Assembly: GCA_902806565.1 (NCBI GenBank)
Contig: CADCXA010000053.1
Location: 186,001-250,000, forward strand
DNA length: 64,000 nt
Origin: Hypoxylon rubiginosum
Lineage: Eukaryota > Ascomycota > Sordariomycetes > Xylariales > Hypoxylaceae
Direction: 5' to 3'
Below are positions 1-11,996 of the stretch, in pieces (the first letter of the stretch is position 1; each line of letters begins with the position of its first letter). The translations under genes and the position numbers were made by a program. Under the pieces are notes generated by a model. It was not told the DNA's origin. It saw only the letters and a program-made list of their open reading frames with translations, and searched no databases.

Positions 1-279
1 CCACATCATGGTAAGTGAAAAAAGGTCTGACGGATAACTGTAAGTTGGAATATCTCCCTAACCTTTATATGTTCTCAGGTTACCCATTCGGAGTACAAGG
101 GCTGCACTACGCAGCTGTATCCCAAGGACGACCCGTGGCTGTCGTCCGACACTGTGTTCGCCGTCAAGGACGACCTAGTAGTCGACTTCACGCCCCTGAA
201 GGGCGACGACAAGGCAGAGCTCGAGTTAGACTATAATGTCATCCTAGCTCCCAAGGACTACAAGGGAAAGGCATTTTAA
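1..279 (+). CDS. Intradiol ring-cleavage (catechol-type) dioxygenase, 3' end only
   Basis: This is the C-terminal end of a gene that starts outside the window. The last 10 nt of one exon (1-10, reading H-I-M) are followed by a 68-nt intron (11-78, GTAAGT...CAG). The terminal exon 79-279 is in frame and ends in TAA. Its 66 residues contain TTQLYPKDDPWLSSD, VFAVKDDLVVDF and a final beta-strand block ending VILAP. This matches the C-terminus of non-heme Fe(III) catechol 1,2-dioxygenases, where the H-x-M strand precedes the TTQ/TTH segment. The family opens the ring of catechols to cis,cis-muconates in the cytosol (beta-ketoadipate pathway). The metal ligands lie upstream, so substrate class (catechol or hydroxyquinol) cannot be decided; the end looks more catechol-like. 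Confidence 0.8.
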
Positions 280-830
280 GGGGGGGTTAGTAGTAAGCTT
301 ATGGATGTGTCATTTTATCTCACCATGTGGGAGATTTGGGCCAGATGAACTCGGAGTGGTCTAGGTGATCGACGCCTAAACGGCTTATTTGAGTTCTCGC
401 CCCTGAAGAAAGGGGATATGATACCTACCTCCGCTGTAGGGGTAGGAGAGGACGACATGGCATTTTGCACCTAATCATGTGCTTGAAGCATTAGGTACCT
501 TAGGTACCTATATTATTCCTTGGGTTACATCTCAAGATAAAAAGATACGTTCACGTTCATGGCTTAGATATGCGTCAAGCTCGACCATTGCAGTGAACAA
601 GCCACGAACATTTAACGGGAGCATAGGTTGGTGACGTATCAATACACATTAATAATACTGAGGTATTAATAGACATTAAGACCGTCGTTCATCACCCCCC
701 CTGGAGACTCAAGACACAATCTGACTCATCACTCCACGATCACTCCCCGAGGTCTTTCCACACCATCAAGGTATATCACCCATTACTCGAAACCAAACCG
801 CACCGATCTCTTCCATGTCATCTCGAGTTC
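280..830. other. Intergenic, convergent 3' ends
   Basis: This is the space between the dioxygenase stop and the stop of the minus-strand cysteine-rich gene. It contains a TTAGGTACCTTAGGTACCTA block near 491-510, one of the recurring AGGTACCT palindromes of this window. No coding signal or RNA gene was seen. Confidence 0.6.
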
Positions 831-1904
831 TTAATGAACCGAGCACCACGCGATCCCCTCATGGATACCCACGCATGTCTGTCCATCCGCGCACCCTTCC
901 ACCTCCCAATGCCCCTTATTGCATGTCTCGATGGTAGTGTTGTTACGGGCGCAGCGCTGGAAGCCTTGGGCACATTCCTCAGCCGGGCCGACGTCTCCCT
1001 TCAGGGTCGGAGTAGGTACAGTGCCCACCGTCCAGAAGTTCGACAGGCCTGCGTCGTCGAAGGTACAGTTGACGGCGGTGTTGTAGAGCTGCTTGCAGTT
1101 GGGGCACGGGCCGAAGTCCTCCCAGTTGCGCTCCGCGCTGCACGCCTTAATGCGGTCGGAGCCGACGCAGCGCACCTCGCCTGCGAAACAAGGTTCATCC
1201 CAGGCTGGGCTGAACGAGGGAGAAGGAGTAGGCTGGGCCACCGATGGTGTGGCAGTCGGCGCCGCAGCGGCGTCGGTAGTCAGAGGAACGCAGTCAACCT
1301 GGCCGTTCTGGGGGTCCATGATGGGGACGCATCGGGCGCACTCCTCGACGGGCCGCCACCGGCCTAGATCAAATATCTCCTTCCATTTGCCGTGGCAGCG
1401 TGAGTCGCCCAGCTTAATAGGCTTGGGCAGAGTGATGGTAGTTGATGTGGTGGTGATAGGAATGCAGTTATTATGAACTCCGTCCGTGATGCATTCGGAA
1501 CATTGTTGGAACCCTTCCCACTTGCCGTTGTCGTTGCATACATGTAATTTTTTGCCGTTGCAACGCGTCTGTCCCGCCGAACACGATCCAAGAGGACCAT
1601 CGGCTTTTGTGGACGGAGCCGTGGTGATGGTGGGACTCGGGACGGGGGCGGCACGCTTCTTCAACTCGAGGCTCGAAGCGCACCAAGCGTTGCCGCTGAG
1701 GTCGCTTTTGCACCATGTTGGCTCGTCACACTGCTCATGTTGAACCCATTTGTTGTCTCGGCAGAGGTAGACAGTCTCCAGGTTGCATTTCGTGGTACCT
1801 TCGTGACATAGGCTAGGGACTCCCTCTGGACTGGGCTGCACGGGGACTCCCAGTACCGAGGTAGCCAGGCTCAGGCCTAGCAAGGTGCGAGAAAGAAGTG
1901 TCAT
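831..1904 (-). CDS. Secreted cysteine-rich protein with five tandem modules
   Basis: This is a single-exon ORF of 357 residues counted from the Met at 1904. That start puts a clean signal peptide (LLGLSLATSVLG) at the N-terminus; an in-frame start 14 codons upstream (1946) is also possible. The mature protein consists of five modules of about 45 residues with the pattern C-x(4-6)-[RK]-C-x(7-9)-C-x(4-5)-W-x(4-6)-C, followed by further Cys. They are separated by Pro/Ser/Thr-rich linkers that may be O-glycosylated. Module 3 lacks two of the usual cysteines. A KR dibasic site (possible Kex2 cleavage) follows module 1. I do not recognise the family. Secretion, repeats and disulfide potential suggest a wall-associated or effector-like protein, which is inference only. 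Confidence 0.72.
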   Translation of the reverse strand: MTLLSRTLLGLSLATSVLGVPVQPSPEGVPSLCHEGTTKCNLETVYLCRDNKWVQHEQCDEPTWCKSDLSGNAWCASSLELKKRAAPVPSPTITTAPSTKADGPLGSCSAGQTRCNGKKLHVCNDNGKWEGFQQCSECITDGVHNNCIPITTTSTTITLPKPIKLGDSRCHGKWKEIFDLGRWRPVEECARCVPIMDPQNGQVDCVPLTTDAAAAPTATPSVAQPTPSPSFSPAWDEPCFAGEVRCVGSDRIKACSAERNWEDFGPCPNCKQLYNTAVNCTFDDAGLSNFWTVGTVPTPTLKGDVGPAEECAQGFQRCARNNTTIETCNKGHWEVEGCADGQTCVGIHEGIAWCSVH

Positions 1905-4021
1905 GGTGAAGAGAATAGGACGCCTCTGAATTGAAGAGAAGTACACTATAGCTGATACAGCAAATAAGTCGATGGAAGCAAGAAGGGTAATGAATGGCAG
2001 TAATTAATAGCGAGAATGCACCTAAGTATACGAGTGAAGCAGTTCCTGTTTGCGTGGACTTACTTCACTCCCAAAAACAAAAAAAAGAATGAAGAACGAG
2101 AGAGAGAATTGAAGTTGTTTTGGGATGAGTTTTGGTTTCTGCTGGGAGGACGAAGGGAATGAATGGCCTTTTGCCTTTTGTGAGAAGTAGATGGGGAACA
2201 TGACTTCCCTTGCCCGTTCTCCTTAATCGTGGGAGGACCCTCCTTGTAATTTCCTGCCTTGAAACTGACGTTATCGACGTCGGGTAAGGGTCGTAGTTTT
2301 TTTTCAAATAGGTAGGCACGTTCTCAAGCTGTAGCTACCTCCTATTTTCAATGGTCTCGACCTTTGACCCTTTAATGTACGGTTATCGAAACGACGAGGG
2401 GGCTATTAAATCATCCGAAGGAATACCTTAACCGACTACCCCTTTTCTCATATTCGGTTCTCATATTTGGTCTCTCTTTCTATGTGTATCTTATGACGAA
2501 ACCATTCGATAAGCTGCTGTGTCTGACGCTGACCTCGTTGAAGAAACACCTGTTATATCTCTTGTATCCTCGTCCAGGTAGGTTTGCGGCAAGCACTTTA
2601 TATACTAGAAGGAACGTAGGGTAGTTGTCACCACTACATGTAATAAGCAATCTAAATCAATAGTGTAGGATCTGGTTGGCATGTCTTATGGATATTTATC
2701 CTCAACAGGTACCTAGTGGGAGTAGGAAGGAAGGCGAAAGTACTGTACTACCGCGTTTATTAACGGATCTATCCATATAGAAGAATGCACGATCCCGAGG
2801 GTATTGAGTGTTACCGTCCTCGTTCTCCGTGTCACGCGTCGCACCAACTATCTACGAACTTCATTCCTAGACTCATAATCTAAGATGATTCCGTATAGAG
2901 TCCAACTGGGAGATCTATGAGATTTGACTTAGGTAGTAATCTTTGATACATATAGGTACCTTATATATAAACGTTCTATACTATTTCATTCCATCTTCGT
3001 GGCTGTAAGTAAATATGACATGGTATAGGTGTAAGATATCTACGTACCTAGGTACGTAGGTCTCTAATGAAAAGACTAATCAGGAGGTTTCTTAGCTCAA
3101 CTGTCAAGACTTCCTTTTCTTGATTCCTCGTCTTATGTTCGGCGCCTCGACTTGGCGGCATTCTTGAAAATGTCATCTCATGATCTCTTAGCTGGCTCTT
3201 AGTGTTCCCCGTGCACAGGTAGATGCGGCTGACTCATAAGCTATTAATAGGATATTACCTATGTCGGTCTTGGACAAAATACCTTACGCCGTCTTATATA
3301 CTACTAACTTGAACATCCAGATAGTATCCATATACCAAGTTACATATTGATCAAGTTAAAATAAGTACAGATATTTCCAATCATCTTCCACCGTACATCT
3401 CGCGATACTACCTTATATGTAGATCGTTTGCATGTGATGGAAAGTATATGCAGGCGGATAAGATGCTAAACAAAGAGATCTGGTTTCCCCCCCCTCATCT
3501 TAACTGTTTTTAGCGGTAAGGATTATCTGGGGTCCTCCAATTTCCCCAACATGCCCACCCTTTCTGTACTCTTAGCGTCTTTCCCACTGTCTTTCCAGTG
3601 CGTTGTTTCGTCATTGTATAGGTATTACCTAGGTATAGTTTAGCAAGGGTCGAGAGCTTTGCAGAGCGCCGAGCCCTCACTATATCAGCATACACAGAGT
3701 GATCGCCTATCTCTTGTGCATATATATGTACCTAGGAGGTAGTAGCCTACAGGGATATGAACTCGCCAAGTCCTCCCGTGCTGGCCCGTGATCACCTCAT
3801 CATCCTACGATCCTCCCGACTCTTTCTCCAACTTTCTTTATTTTGTCGTCTGTCAACTGTCAACTCGACATCTCTCTCCTCAACCTGCCCTTTCTATATG
3901 GTCGAGTCGATTGTTTGCGCCGCTACTGCTAAGTTCTAACTGCTGCGAGAGCAGCTTGCTGAACCCCGAACAAGGTCTTACCAGTAATCGCCCGGGCTAA
4001 CAGCCCGAATCGCATCTCACC
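1905..4021. other. Intergenic region, about 2.1 kb
   Basis: This stretch is AT-rich and gene-free on inspection. It carries several AGGTACCT/CCTAGG elements, including a perfect 18-bp palindrome at 3041-3058. The last about 300 bases (pyrimidine-rich, with CTCACC before the ATG at 4022) look like the antiporter 5' leader. The short ORFs here have no recognisable sense. Confidence 0.55.
3041..3058. repeat. Perfect 18-bp palindrome TACGTACCTAGGTACGTA
   Basis: The sequence equals its own reverse complement. It is the longest perfect member of a dispersed AGGTA/TACCT palindrome family found throughout the intergenic DNA here (for example near 14636, 15862, 22277, 23238, 56188 and 62692). Function unknown. 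Confidence 0.85.
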
Positions 4022-6969
4022 ATGGCTACCCTAACCGCTACCGCGACGACGACCTTGCTGTCAACAGTCACGATAACTGCGAGCGCGGCAGCTGCCACTA
4101 CGACCGGTCCTTCGCCTCAAGGGGGGATCTTAGAGGGAGTTCTGCCAAATACTTTCCTCGCCTCCAATCCCATACAGCTCTTCATTATTCAGGTACGCAT
4201 ACCATATTTTCCCCCCTTCTTTGCTCATCTTAATTGGATGAACCACCTAGGCTTAAGCTCTAGTCTACCAATAGGCACAATGTCTTCAAACCTTAGTGAA
4301 CCCTCATAAACAAAAGTCACTTGCTCACTCTTCACATGTAGGCCGGCATTATCATTATCCTCTGCCGTCTTCTTCACTACCCGCTGTCGCTCCTTGGTCA
4401 GCCTCGCGTAATTGCTGAGGTCATCGGTGGCATCCTCTTGGGACCCTCCGTCCTCGCCCGCATCCCGGGCTTTTCGAATGCCATCTTCCCGACTGCATCT
4501 ATGCCTGTTCTGAATAATGCTGCCAATCTTGGTCTCGTTTTGTTTCTCTTTCTCATCGGCCTCGAGGTCGATATCCGTATGTTCACCTCCAACTGGCGTG
4601 TCGCTCTGAGTGTGGGCTTGGCCGGCATGCTTCTGCCCTTCGGCTTGGGCTGTGCTATTGCCTGGGGCCTATATAACCAATTCCATAATGATGGCAGCAC
4701 CGTAGATATCAATTTCGGCGTCTACGCCCTCTTCATCGGCACCGCCTTGGCTATCACCGCCTTTCCCGTGCTCTGCCGTATTCTATCTGAGCTTGACATG
4801 CTGGGTTCCCCCGTGGGTGTTACGGTCCTGGCTGCCGGCGTTGGAAACGATGTTGTCGGCTGGATTTTACTGGCTCTCTGTGTCGCTCTGGTCAACAACG
4901 GCTCCGGCTTGACAGCACTATGGGTACTTCTCGTCGCCGTCGGCTGGGTTCTATTCCTGGTTTTCGCTGTCAAGCCTGTCTTTCACTGGGCTCTGAGAAG
5001 GACAGGCGGCATCCAGAATGGCCCCTCTCAGGGCATGATTGCTGTCACCATCTTACTTGTCCTCACTTCAGCTTGGTTTACGAGTAAGTAATACCTCAAC
5101 ACAGTTCCCACGTAGTCATTCTAATCTTCTGTAGGCATTATCGGCGTGCATGCTATTTTCGGTGCATTCCTAGTCGGCTTAATCTGTCCTCATGATGGTG
5201 GCTTCGCTATTCACGTGACCGAGAAGATTGAAGACCTTGTCTCGGTCCTCCTTTTGCCCCTTTACTTCGCCCTTTCCGGCTTAAGTACTGACCTCGGTCT
5301 CCTCAACGATGGGATCACTTGGGCATATGTCATTGGCGTCATCGCATGTGCCTTCGCTGGCAAGATTATTGGCGGCACGCTGGCTGCTAAGGCGATGAAG
5401 CTTGTCTGGAGAGAAAGTTTTTCGATAGGCGTGTTGATGAGTTGTAAGGGATTGGTGGAACTCATCGTGCTAGTAAGTTACAGTCGTAGATATGAATTGT
5501 TCGTTAAAAAAATACTAACTAGCTAGAATATCGGTCTTCAAGCGAGGATTCTGTCGCGGAGAACGTTTACTATATTTGTCGTGATGGCTCTGGTCACTAC
5601 GGTTTCCACGACGCCTCTCACAAAATGGCTTTACCCGCCATGGTATCGAAAGAAGCTCGAGCAGTGGAAACGGGGTGAGATCGATTGGGACGGAAACCCG
5701 CTGCGGCCGGAGAGCATGAGTAAATCCGATTCCCTCGCCCAGATACAGGACACCAAGATACGCCGTCTCCTAGTCTACCTTCGTCTTGATAGTCTGCCAA
5801 GCCTTTTCACATTTATATCTCTTCTCGGCGATGAGAACGTCATACCGAAGTCTGAACAAGTTCAGAATCCCGACGATGGCGAAGATTCCAATAGAGCGCC
5901 CATCATTCGAAAGCGACCACTCGAGGTCCATGGCTTGCGTCTCGTCGAGCTTACTGAGCGTACATCGTCTGTGATGAAGGTTACCGAAGGCGATGATCTC
6001 TCACGACGCGACCCGGTAGTGAATGCGTTTCGAACATTTTCCCAGCTTCACGACGTGGCGGTATCAGGCAATGTTGTGCTTGCTCCGGAGGACTCTTATG
6101 CCCAGACCGTCGTTACGCAGGCGTCGAATCAGGAGTCCGACTTTGTGCTAATCCCCTGGAGTGAGGTTGGAAGTAATAAAGAAGACCAGTCGATCCCATT
6201 CAAGGTCCCGGTGGAGGATCGGTTCTCTGGGAAAGCCCATCTTGACTTCATTCAAACAGCACTAGCTAAAGCCGTCTGTAATACGGGCATCTTCATCGGG
6301 AATGGGTTCGGCGGTGCTGCACCTGCTGATCGCCCAGGCTTGCCTCGGACCGTTAGTAACATTTCGATGCGTAGCCATAGGGAAGCTGCCCTTGCTCCTC
6401 TCGCCGACAAGTCGCACAAGATCTTCTTTCCATACCTCGGAGGCGTCGACGACAGAGTCGCTCTTCGCTTCGTTCTTCAGCTTGCCAAGAACCCGCTCAT
6501 TACCGTCACGGTCGCCCACCTGAACTGCACCGAGGGCGACGACGATATTGTGGCCATCTCGGAGGGCAACCTAGATGTGGTGTCACCGTCCTTGACCAAG
6601 AATGTCATCAACACGGAGATAACGGCTCACGATACATCGCTGTTGGCTACTCTGCAGTCTACCATCTCGCCCCAGCTGGCCAGTCGTGTATCGTTCACTG
6701 AAGTATCGGTCACAGCCAGCTCCGCAGTCAGACAGGCAGTCGCTCTGGCTAAAGAGATGGTTGGAAAGAAACCTCGCAATGCAGGAGACATTGTCGTCGT
6801 CGGACGTAGGCATCCCAGACTTCCTGCTACGTTACGAACTGCGGACCAGAGCAACACAGCATACGATATGCAAAAGACAATAGGTGTCTTCGGTCAAGCT
6901 ATGGCTATGGGCGATGTTAAGGCCAGCGTGCTGGTTATCCAGGCTGGAGGTTCGGGGCTCGATCAGTGA
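4022..6969 (+). CDS. KHA1: K+/H+ antiporter, CPA2 family (KHA1-like)
   Basis: There are four exons: 4022-4192, 4342-5083, 5135-5472 and 5527-6969 (897 residues). All introns start GTACGC/GTAAGT and end TAG, and the frame is kept across each. The N-terminal half is a Na+/H+ exchanger domain with about 12 hydrophobic segments (about residues 50-450). It includes VIGGILLGPS, FLIGLEVD and GVGNDVVGW; the Asn-Asp pair (about 226-227) sits where CPA2 exchangers have their ion-binding acidic site. Residues about 450-897 are a soluble tail with a DDRVALRF segment and a universal-stress-like fold, as in yeast Kha1. The family exchanges K+ (or Na+) for H+ in endomembranes (Golgi and endosomes) and supports pH and alkali-cation homeostasis. 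Length and layout match fungal Kha1; subcellular site is inferred. Confidence 0.92.
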
Positions 6970-7965
6970 TTTAACGGTTGCAAGCCGTCTGGTAATCTTT
7001 TCGCTCGTGATGATTTGGCTTTCTGATCTTGGATTGCTCGAGCCATTTGCCACGGGAAATGGTATTGTATAAAGGAAACATTGGGATTGGATATAGTCAC
7101 CGGGTCAATCAAATAGACTCATGATGCTACTTTGGATTCCATGATGATGATTTTTCTTGGTCATGGCGAAGTTGACTTTGATCTCATTTGATAAGACTCG
7201 TCCTTGATTTGTATAAAAAATCGCGAGGCACCAGCAAATGACCTGGTCAAGAAGAGATATTCACTCACATGGATGAGTTCTAGGCGTCACTGCTTACTGT
7301 GTTCCCTAATTCGTCTAAATAGGCTTCCCTGAAAAAAGCAATGCCATCTGACAGTCTCTTCTAGAAGCGAGGGCCCGAGCAATCATCGTCAGGCGTGTCA
7401 GCAATCATCAGCCCTACCAAATCTTTCCTTCTTTTTTTCTTCCACCATCCCGCTAGTTCGGTACGTGCGTCAAGCTCGAGATAGAGTTCTTACCCAACTA
7501 ACGTAGACGAGCCGCGATGACCTACGAGATTAGGGCGTGGCGTTTTGGCTACCGGTTCCCCTCACGATCGTCATCACGGCTCTGCGCTTCACTTGCGGTG
7601 TCTACGGATAACTCTAAACCGACTACCGTATACGATATACAACGTGCAAGTCTGGGTTTGACCCACTACGGCTTCGTCGACTGGACGGGATGCATTCATC
7701 GAATCAAGTAATGCTACGGCTAGCACTTGGAGACAGAGCTTTCACGATATATTAGATTCGTTCTGTTCCCGGCACCTTTACGCGGATGTGAACGATGGCC
7801 AAAGATGGCCGATAGATGAAATAAACCTGAGGCACACCACTAGTGCCATCGCCTTCCTTCATCCGCCCTTACACTTATTCCATTATGTCTTCTCATGCTC
7901 CCTCGCCTTGTACTGATACAGATGAGTACTCTCTACAGCTAGGACTGGCATTCCTAAGATGCGGC

Positions 7966-8202
7966 TTATCCTGTAGCCTTTAATTCCACTATTTTAGGTA
8001 TATATCTCTCTCGATATTGGCTCGGTGCGCGAACAGAGGGAATATGAATATCCATCCCATCGTTTAGCGTCTCCTCGGCTGCCAGTGCCTTCATATCGCG
8101 GACGAGTTTACTGATGCATCTCATATCTAAACCAACCCCTGAGGATCTTAAACCACGACATAATTGGTCGTTAGGCAGCTGCATTGCAACAGGCAGAACC
8201 AT
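7966..8202 (-). pseudogene. Possible relic or orphan ORF (QYRER-type C-terminus)
   Basis: This is a 78-codon open frame with protein-like composition: KLVRDMKALAAEETLNDG, then a tail with APSQYRERYIPKIVEL. A similar tail (STPQYRENRIYIPPL) occurs in the minus-strand ORF at 11997-12188, and the underlying DNA is also partly alignable around the tail. This suggests two diverged copies of one lineage-specific gene. No known domain was recognised. It may be a last exon or a decayed fragment. ORF length alone is not significant. Confidence 0.22.
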
Positions 8203-8713
8203 TATCGCGTCAAGTATCGCGCGATGCCTTGGAAAATCCTACGGGATGAGAAAAGCGGAAAAAGCTCATCATGAACTTCCAGGTATAGTAACGATAGTAA
8301 CGTGAGCCGGTGCAACCTCATTCCCATCACCGGCCCCGAAATCAGTTTAAACCCACAGAGATGGAATTGCGACATGCCATTCGCTATCCCGCACGAGGGA
8401 AAAAAAAAACATTCGTCATGGTCCCGTTTCAGACCGCCCTTTTGGCCTGGTACTACATACCTCGTACAAGTCCACGAATGCCCACGCCGGTCCCGAAAGT
8501 TGGTCGATTAAGCTTGGCTGACCGTTCTCATCTCTCTCCATCTCCCCGACGGCGTTGCTAAAAGAAGGGACGGGCTAAGGGCCCCTAGGCCGTTCAGGTC
8601 ATGCACGTGTGTAGGAGTCCATGTAGGTATTATTATGTGTGCCAATCAATTGGGAACACCAAGGCTACCGAACTAAGGCAACTTACCCCAACGCGAAAAG
8701 GAGGGAGGGGGGA

Positions 8714-8751
8714 AGAGACAGAGACAGAGAGAGAGAGAGAGAGACAGAGAC
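8714..8751. repeat. GA/GACA microsatellite
   Basis: Short tandem run of AGAC and GA units in otherwise gene-free sequence. Confidence 0.85.
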
Positions 8752-11512
8752 GACGGGAAAAGTCGCGCGAAACGCACGTGGCTATTGATAGTGTAGCGTC
8801 ATTCTAAATATGTAACGACGCAGGGCCACATGGACGGCGACTGAGACAAACAAGATAAACTACGAGAAGAGAGGACTTTGCTCAACACCACTCACAAGCC
8901 TCTATCACGTTTCTCTGAAGGCCTAGAACTGACTAGGCTTTGAACTATTGTCATTCGACATGTGAGTTTTTTCTTCCTCCTTTTTTAACTCGTAGCTATT
9001 AATTACTTCTCAACCTAGATGGAATTGGGATTGAGATACTACGTAGAAGCAAACACGGTCAAAACCCAAATGTCTCGTCGATGAGTTGAATGAGACATCA
9101 TGATCTAATAGTAGCACACGGCACATAAAAGTACGTATGTGGCTATCCCCTAAAATGGAGTCTTCAATCTCCATCAGCGCCACCTATTCTCGGTCTCCTT
9201 ACCTTTCCATACCAAGCGCTTAGCCCGAATCCGTCTCTCATGCCCCCCCTCAAAGGCAGCAAGCAACAGGTCGCGATCGCAGCCTTGGGGGAGGGGGATA
9301 TCCGGAAAAGCTGTGCGCCTTGGGGGAGTATGAGGACGAAGAATTCCTTAGCTTCGATGCCTTCGATGGCGTTACACGGCGTGGGTTTTCTGCTTCTTTT
9401 CCTCTTTTCTCACCGTTTTCAGCAGCCCTGTTATCAATAAATGATTCAGGCGCTTGTCGGAAACTGACGTTGGGGCTGCGTCAAGCCTCTGGTTGAACAA
9501 GTTGGTTTCACATCCTTAGCTACCTTAATTATACCACGTCTTCTTCGCGCTTAGCCGCCTGTCTCTCGTGCTGTTGCGCTAGAATGCCACTAGAACCGAG
9601 AAGCCCTCTATTCTGACTTATATTTTCCATGGCATGTTTCATTTGGCCGGTGAACCTTTTGGACAGAAGAGCCCTAGAGAGGCGCACCGTGAATAAGACC
9701 GAGGAGGCATGCGGTTTGTGGCACATTTTCCATGCCCTCTTCCTTCGGCTATCTCACCGAACTCTGGGGCGAGGGCTGAAAACAGGTGGGTAGGCCTCGT
9801 GGCTGGATCTGAGACCTTAGCTTACCGAATTCATCTCCTTTTCATCGTGGGTCGCTCGGTGCTGCATCTGTACATAAGTCTCAATATTCAATATCACATG
9901 GAGTGAGTCTTCGTGTCGCGGCGCAAAATACACCCTACCAGCCTACGTCTGTCTGAGACATCGCCTCACTATGGGCCCACACGTTCTAGGGACATTTCTG
10001 ATTGTCGTACTCGTGATGCCGGCAATTGGAGATACGTCGTTTTCTCTAGATGTAATCATCGTCACAGGGTAGCAAGGCTTAGCAGCATTGTAGTCCGGGG
10101 TAAAGGGGTGACGAACAATGTACCAAGAAAGCCGCTGCCAGGGATAAGGGGATAAGGGGCAATAGTCCCTCGTGGCTTGCAGGCAGCTAGCGTTCGCTTC
10201 TCTCCCTCTGGGAAATAAGTTGATGTTGCACAGCGTACGACGTACTATGTAGTACTCCATTAACCTTAGGGATGGCGTTTATGAAGATCGCGACCGCGAA
10301 ACCGACTCTATGATGCGACACTAAATTCGGCGGGCTTGGTTCTTTAACGGACGCTGTGCCGCACACGCAATCTGCGCCCTTCGCAACGGTAGTGGAAGGC
10401 GGCAGGATGCGAACCTCCAAGCATGGGATGGAGTCCTAGAAATATCCAAGGCAGCACATGACAAACGACGATTCAGGCTAGTTTCGTATGCTCCTATGCC
10501 ACGTTAAATCTGATCTTGTGGTAGGCTTTGGGATTGGCTCGATGTCTCGTTCCGGCATTATCTCTCAACGCTACCCAATTAACCCCAAGGCGGCCTAGGT
10601 GTGTTCATACGTATTTGGTAGTAGACAGACGGAAATAGTATAACGATAAATGCCGAAATTGAAATTGGATCCGTGACACGGCGACGGCAACGAGAAATAT
10701 CCAAGGAGTCTGGCTATCCGTTCCTTGGTCTCGCAGCAGGTAATGCGGTCCGTGACTTCACGTTGATGGTATCCCATGATTCAGCCACAGAGTACCAAGG
10801 CCTTAGGTGCTGGAGAGGCAGTAGAGGTGGCTAACCTTGGTCCGTAGATTGAACAGCCCATTCATAGCGCCAATGGCCCCCAGCTTGAGGGGTGTCGAGT
10901 CGAAAGGGGCGTGTACCTTATCCCTCCCGATGGAGAATAAAGAGAGTGCTGACAGCGGCCCCCCGGAGGATTGCCAGGGGTGCAGTGTACTAGCTGTTAA
11001 GCTACAAATTAGACTTGCGATCTAAAGTCTGCATGGGCAGCAAAGCTGAAAAGTCCATCGCAGGTCCATCGCAGAGGGTTCAACACTTATTGGTCCCTGT
11101 ATACGATGACAAATTGCTAGGCCACGAACTGCCATGGTTTAGAGTCCTACAATGCGTACAGTGTGCCTGTACTAGCAAAAGAAGGCTGAAGCTAACGTTT
11201 CGCTTTTCTAGATGGCGATCGTCGGTGGAATAGCCTTTTTCCCTCTAGGGGGGGCTTCGTAAGGCGCGTAAGGCTTCGTAAGGGGTCATTTTCCGGAATG
11301 CTAACAAGTTCCAAGCCCCGAAGGTTGCCGGAGACTAGCTAAGGCCGAAGCCACCGGACGCATTGACCAAAGAGGTAGTTCTATGTGGTATGGAAACCCA
11401 CCTCGTCGGCAAGCGATATGAGATACGATATGAACTGGTGAAGATGCCGGAGTGTTCTTATAAGGGGACCAAGGATCAGGTTCCTTTCTTAAACACGGCG
11501 ATGACTAACGGT

Positions 11513-11537
11513 CAACAGCCAACAGCCAACAGCCAAC
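11513..11537. repeat. CAACAGC short tandem repeat
   Basis: Three copies of a 7-bp unit (CAACAGC) plus a partial copy in gene-poor sequence. Confidence 0.75.
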
Positions 11538-11996
11538 GGTCGGTGGTCACTGGCGCTTGCCATTCTCCAGGAATTTAGTTCAGCACACGTGGAGTTCCGA
11601 GCTTGCCGGAGTTGTGGTTCGGACCGAGCTGGCGATGATCGCGTTTCAAGTCAACGCCGTAACGCTGCCTAAGAAGCACTCCCTAGGCTCGATATAGAAG
11701 CTGTATACTAACGACTATACCGGATGACTAACGGGGGATCAGAAACGACACGAGGCGCTTGCCCCGGCTCTGAGCGAAAGCCTTCCAGATGAGATGAATG
11801 TTTTGCAACATGCCACATATAGGCGTGGGTTAGGAAGGTTAGGAAGGTTAGAAAGCCAAACTATGGGACGTCTTGGCAACAACCTCCGCTTTGGGGGTCC
11901 ATCGACTATCACTAATCTCCATCACTAATCCGTAGATTCCGCGTAATCCTGGACTACAAGCCATCATGAGACCGTCGTCGGTATGAGGCTCTGGAG

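Larger units (their letters stand above)
6970..11996. other. Gene-poor tract, left part
   Basis: No gene is supported between the antiporter stop and about 12 kb except the weak minus-strand ORF at 7966-8202. A motif resembling an ATG followed by a GTGAGT donor (about 8960) with a CTAG acceptor before 9020 leads only to a 21-codon frame. A GA microsatellite lies at 8714-8751 and a CAACAGC repeat at 11513-11537. Other ORFs are short and lack protein-like composition. Confidence 0.5.

Noticed and set aside
10370..10445. Possible minus-strand tRNA B-box (GGTTCGCATCC)
   Set aside because: It lacks the invariant A58 of the T-loop, and no A-box is found at the right distance.
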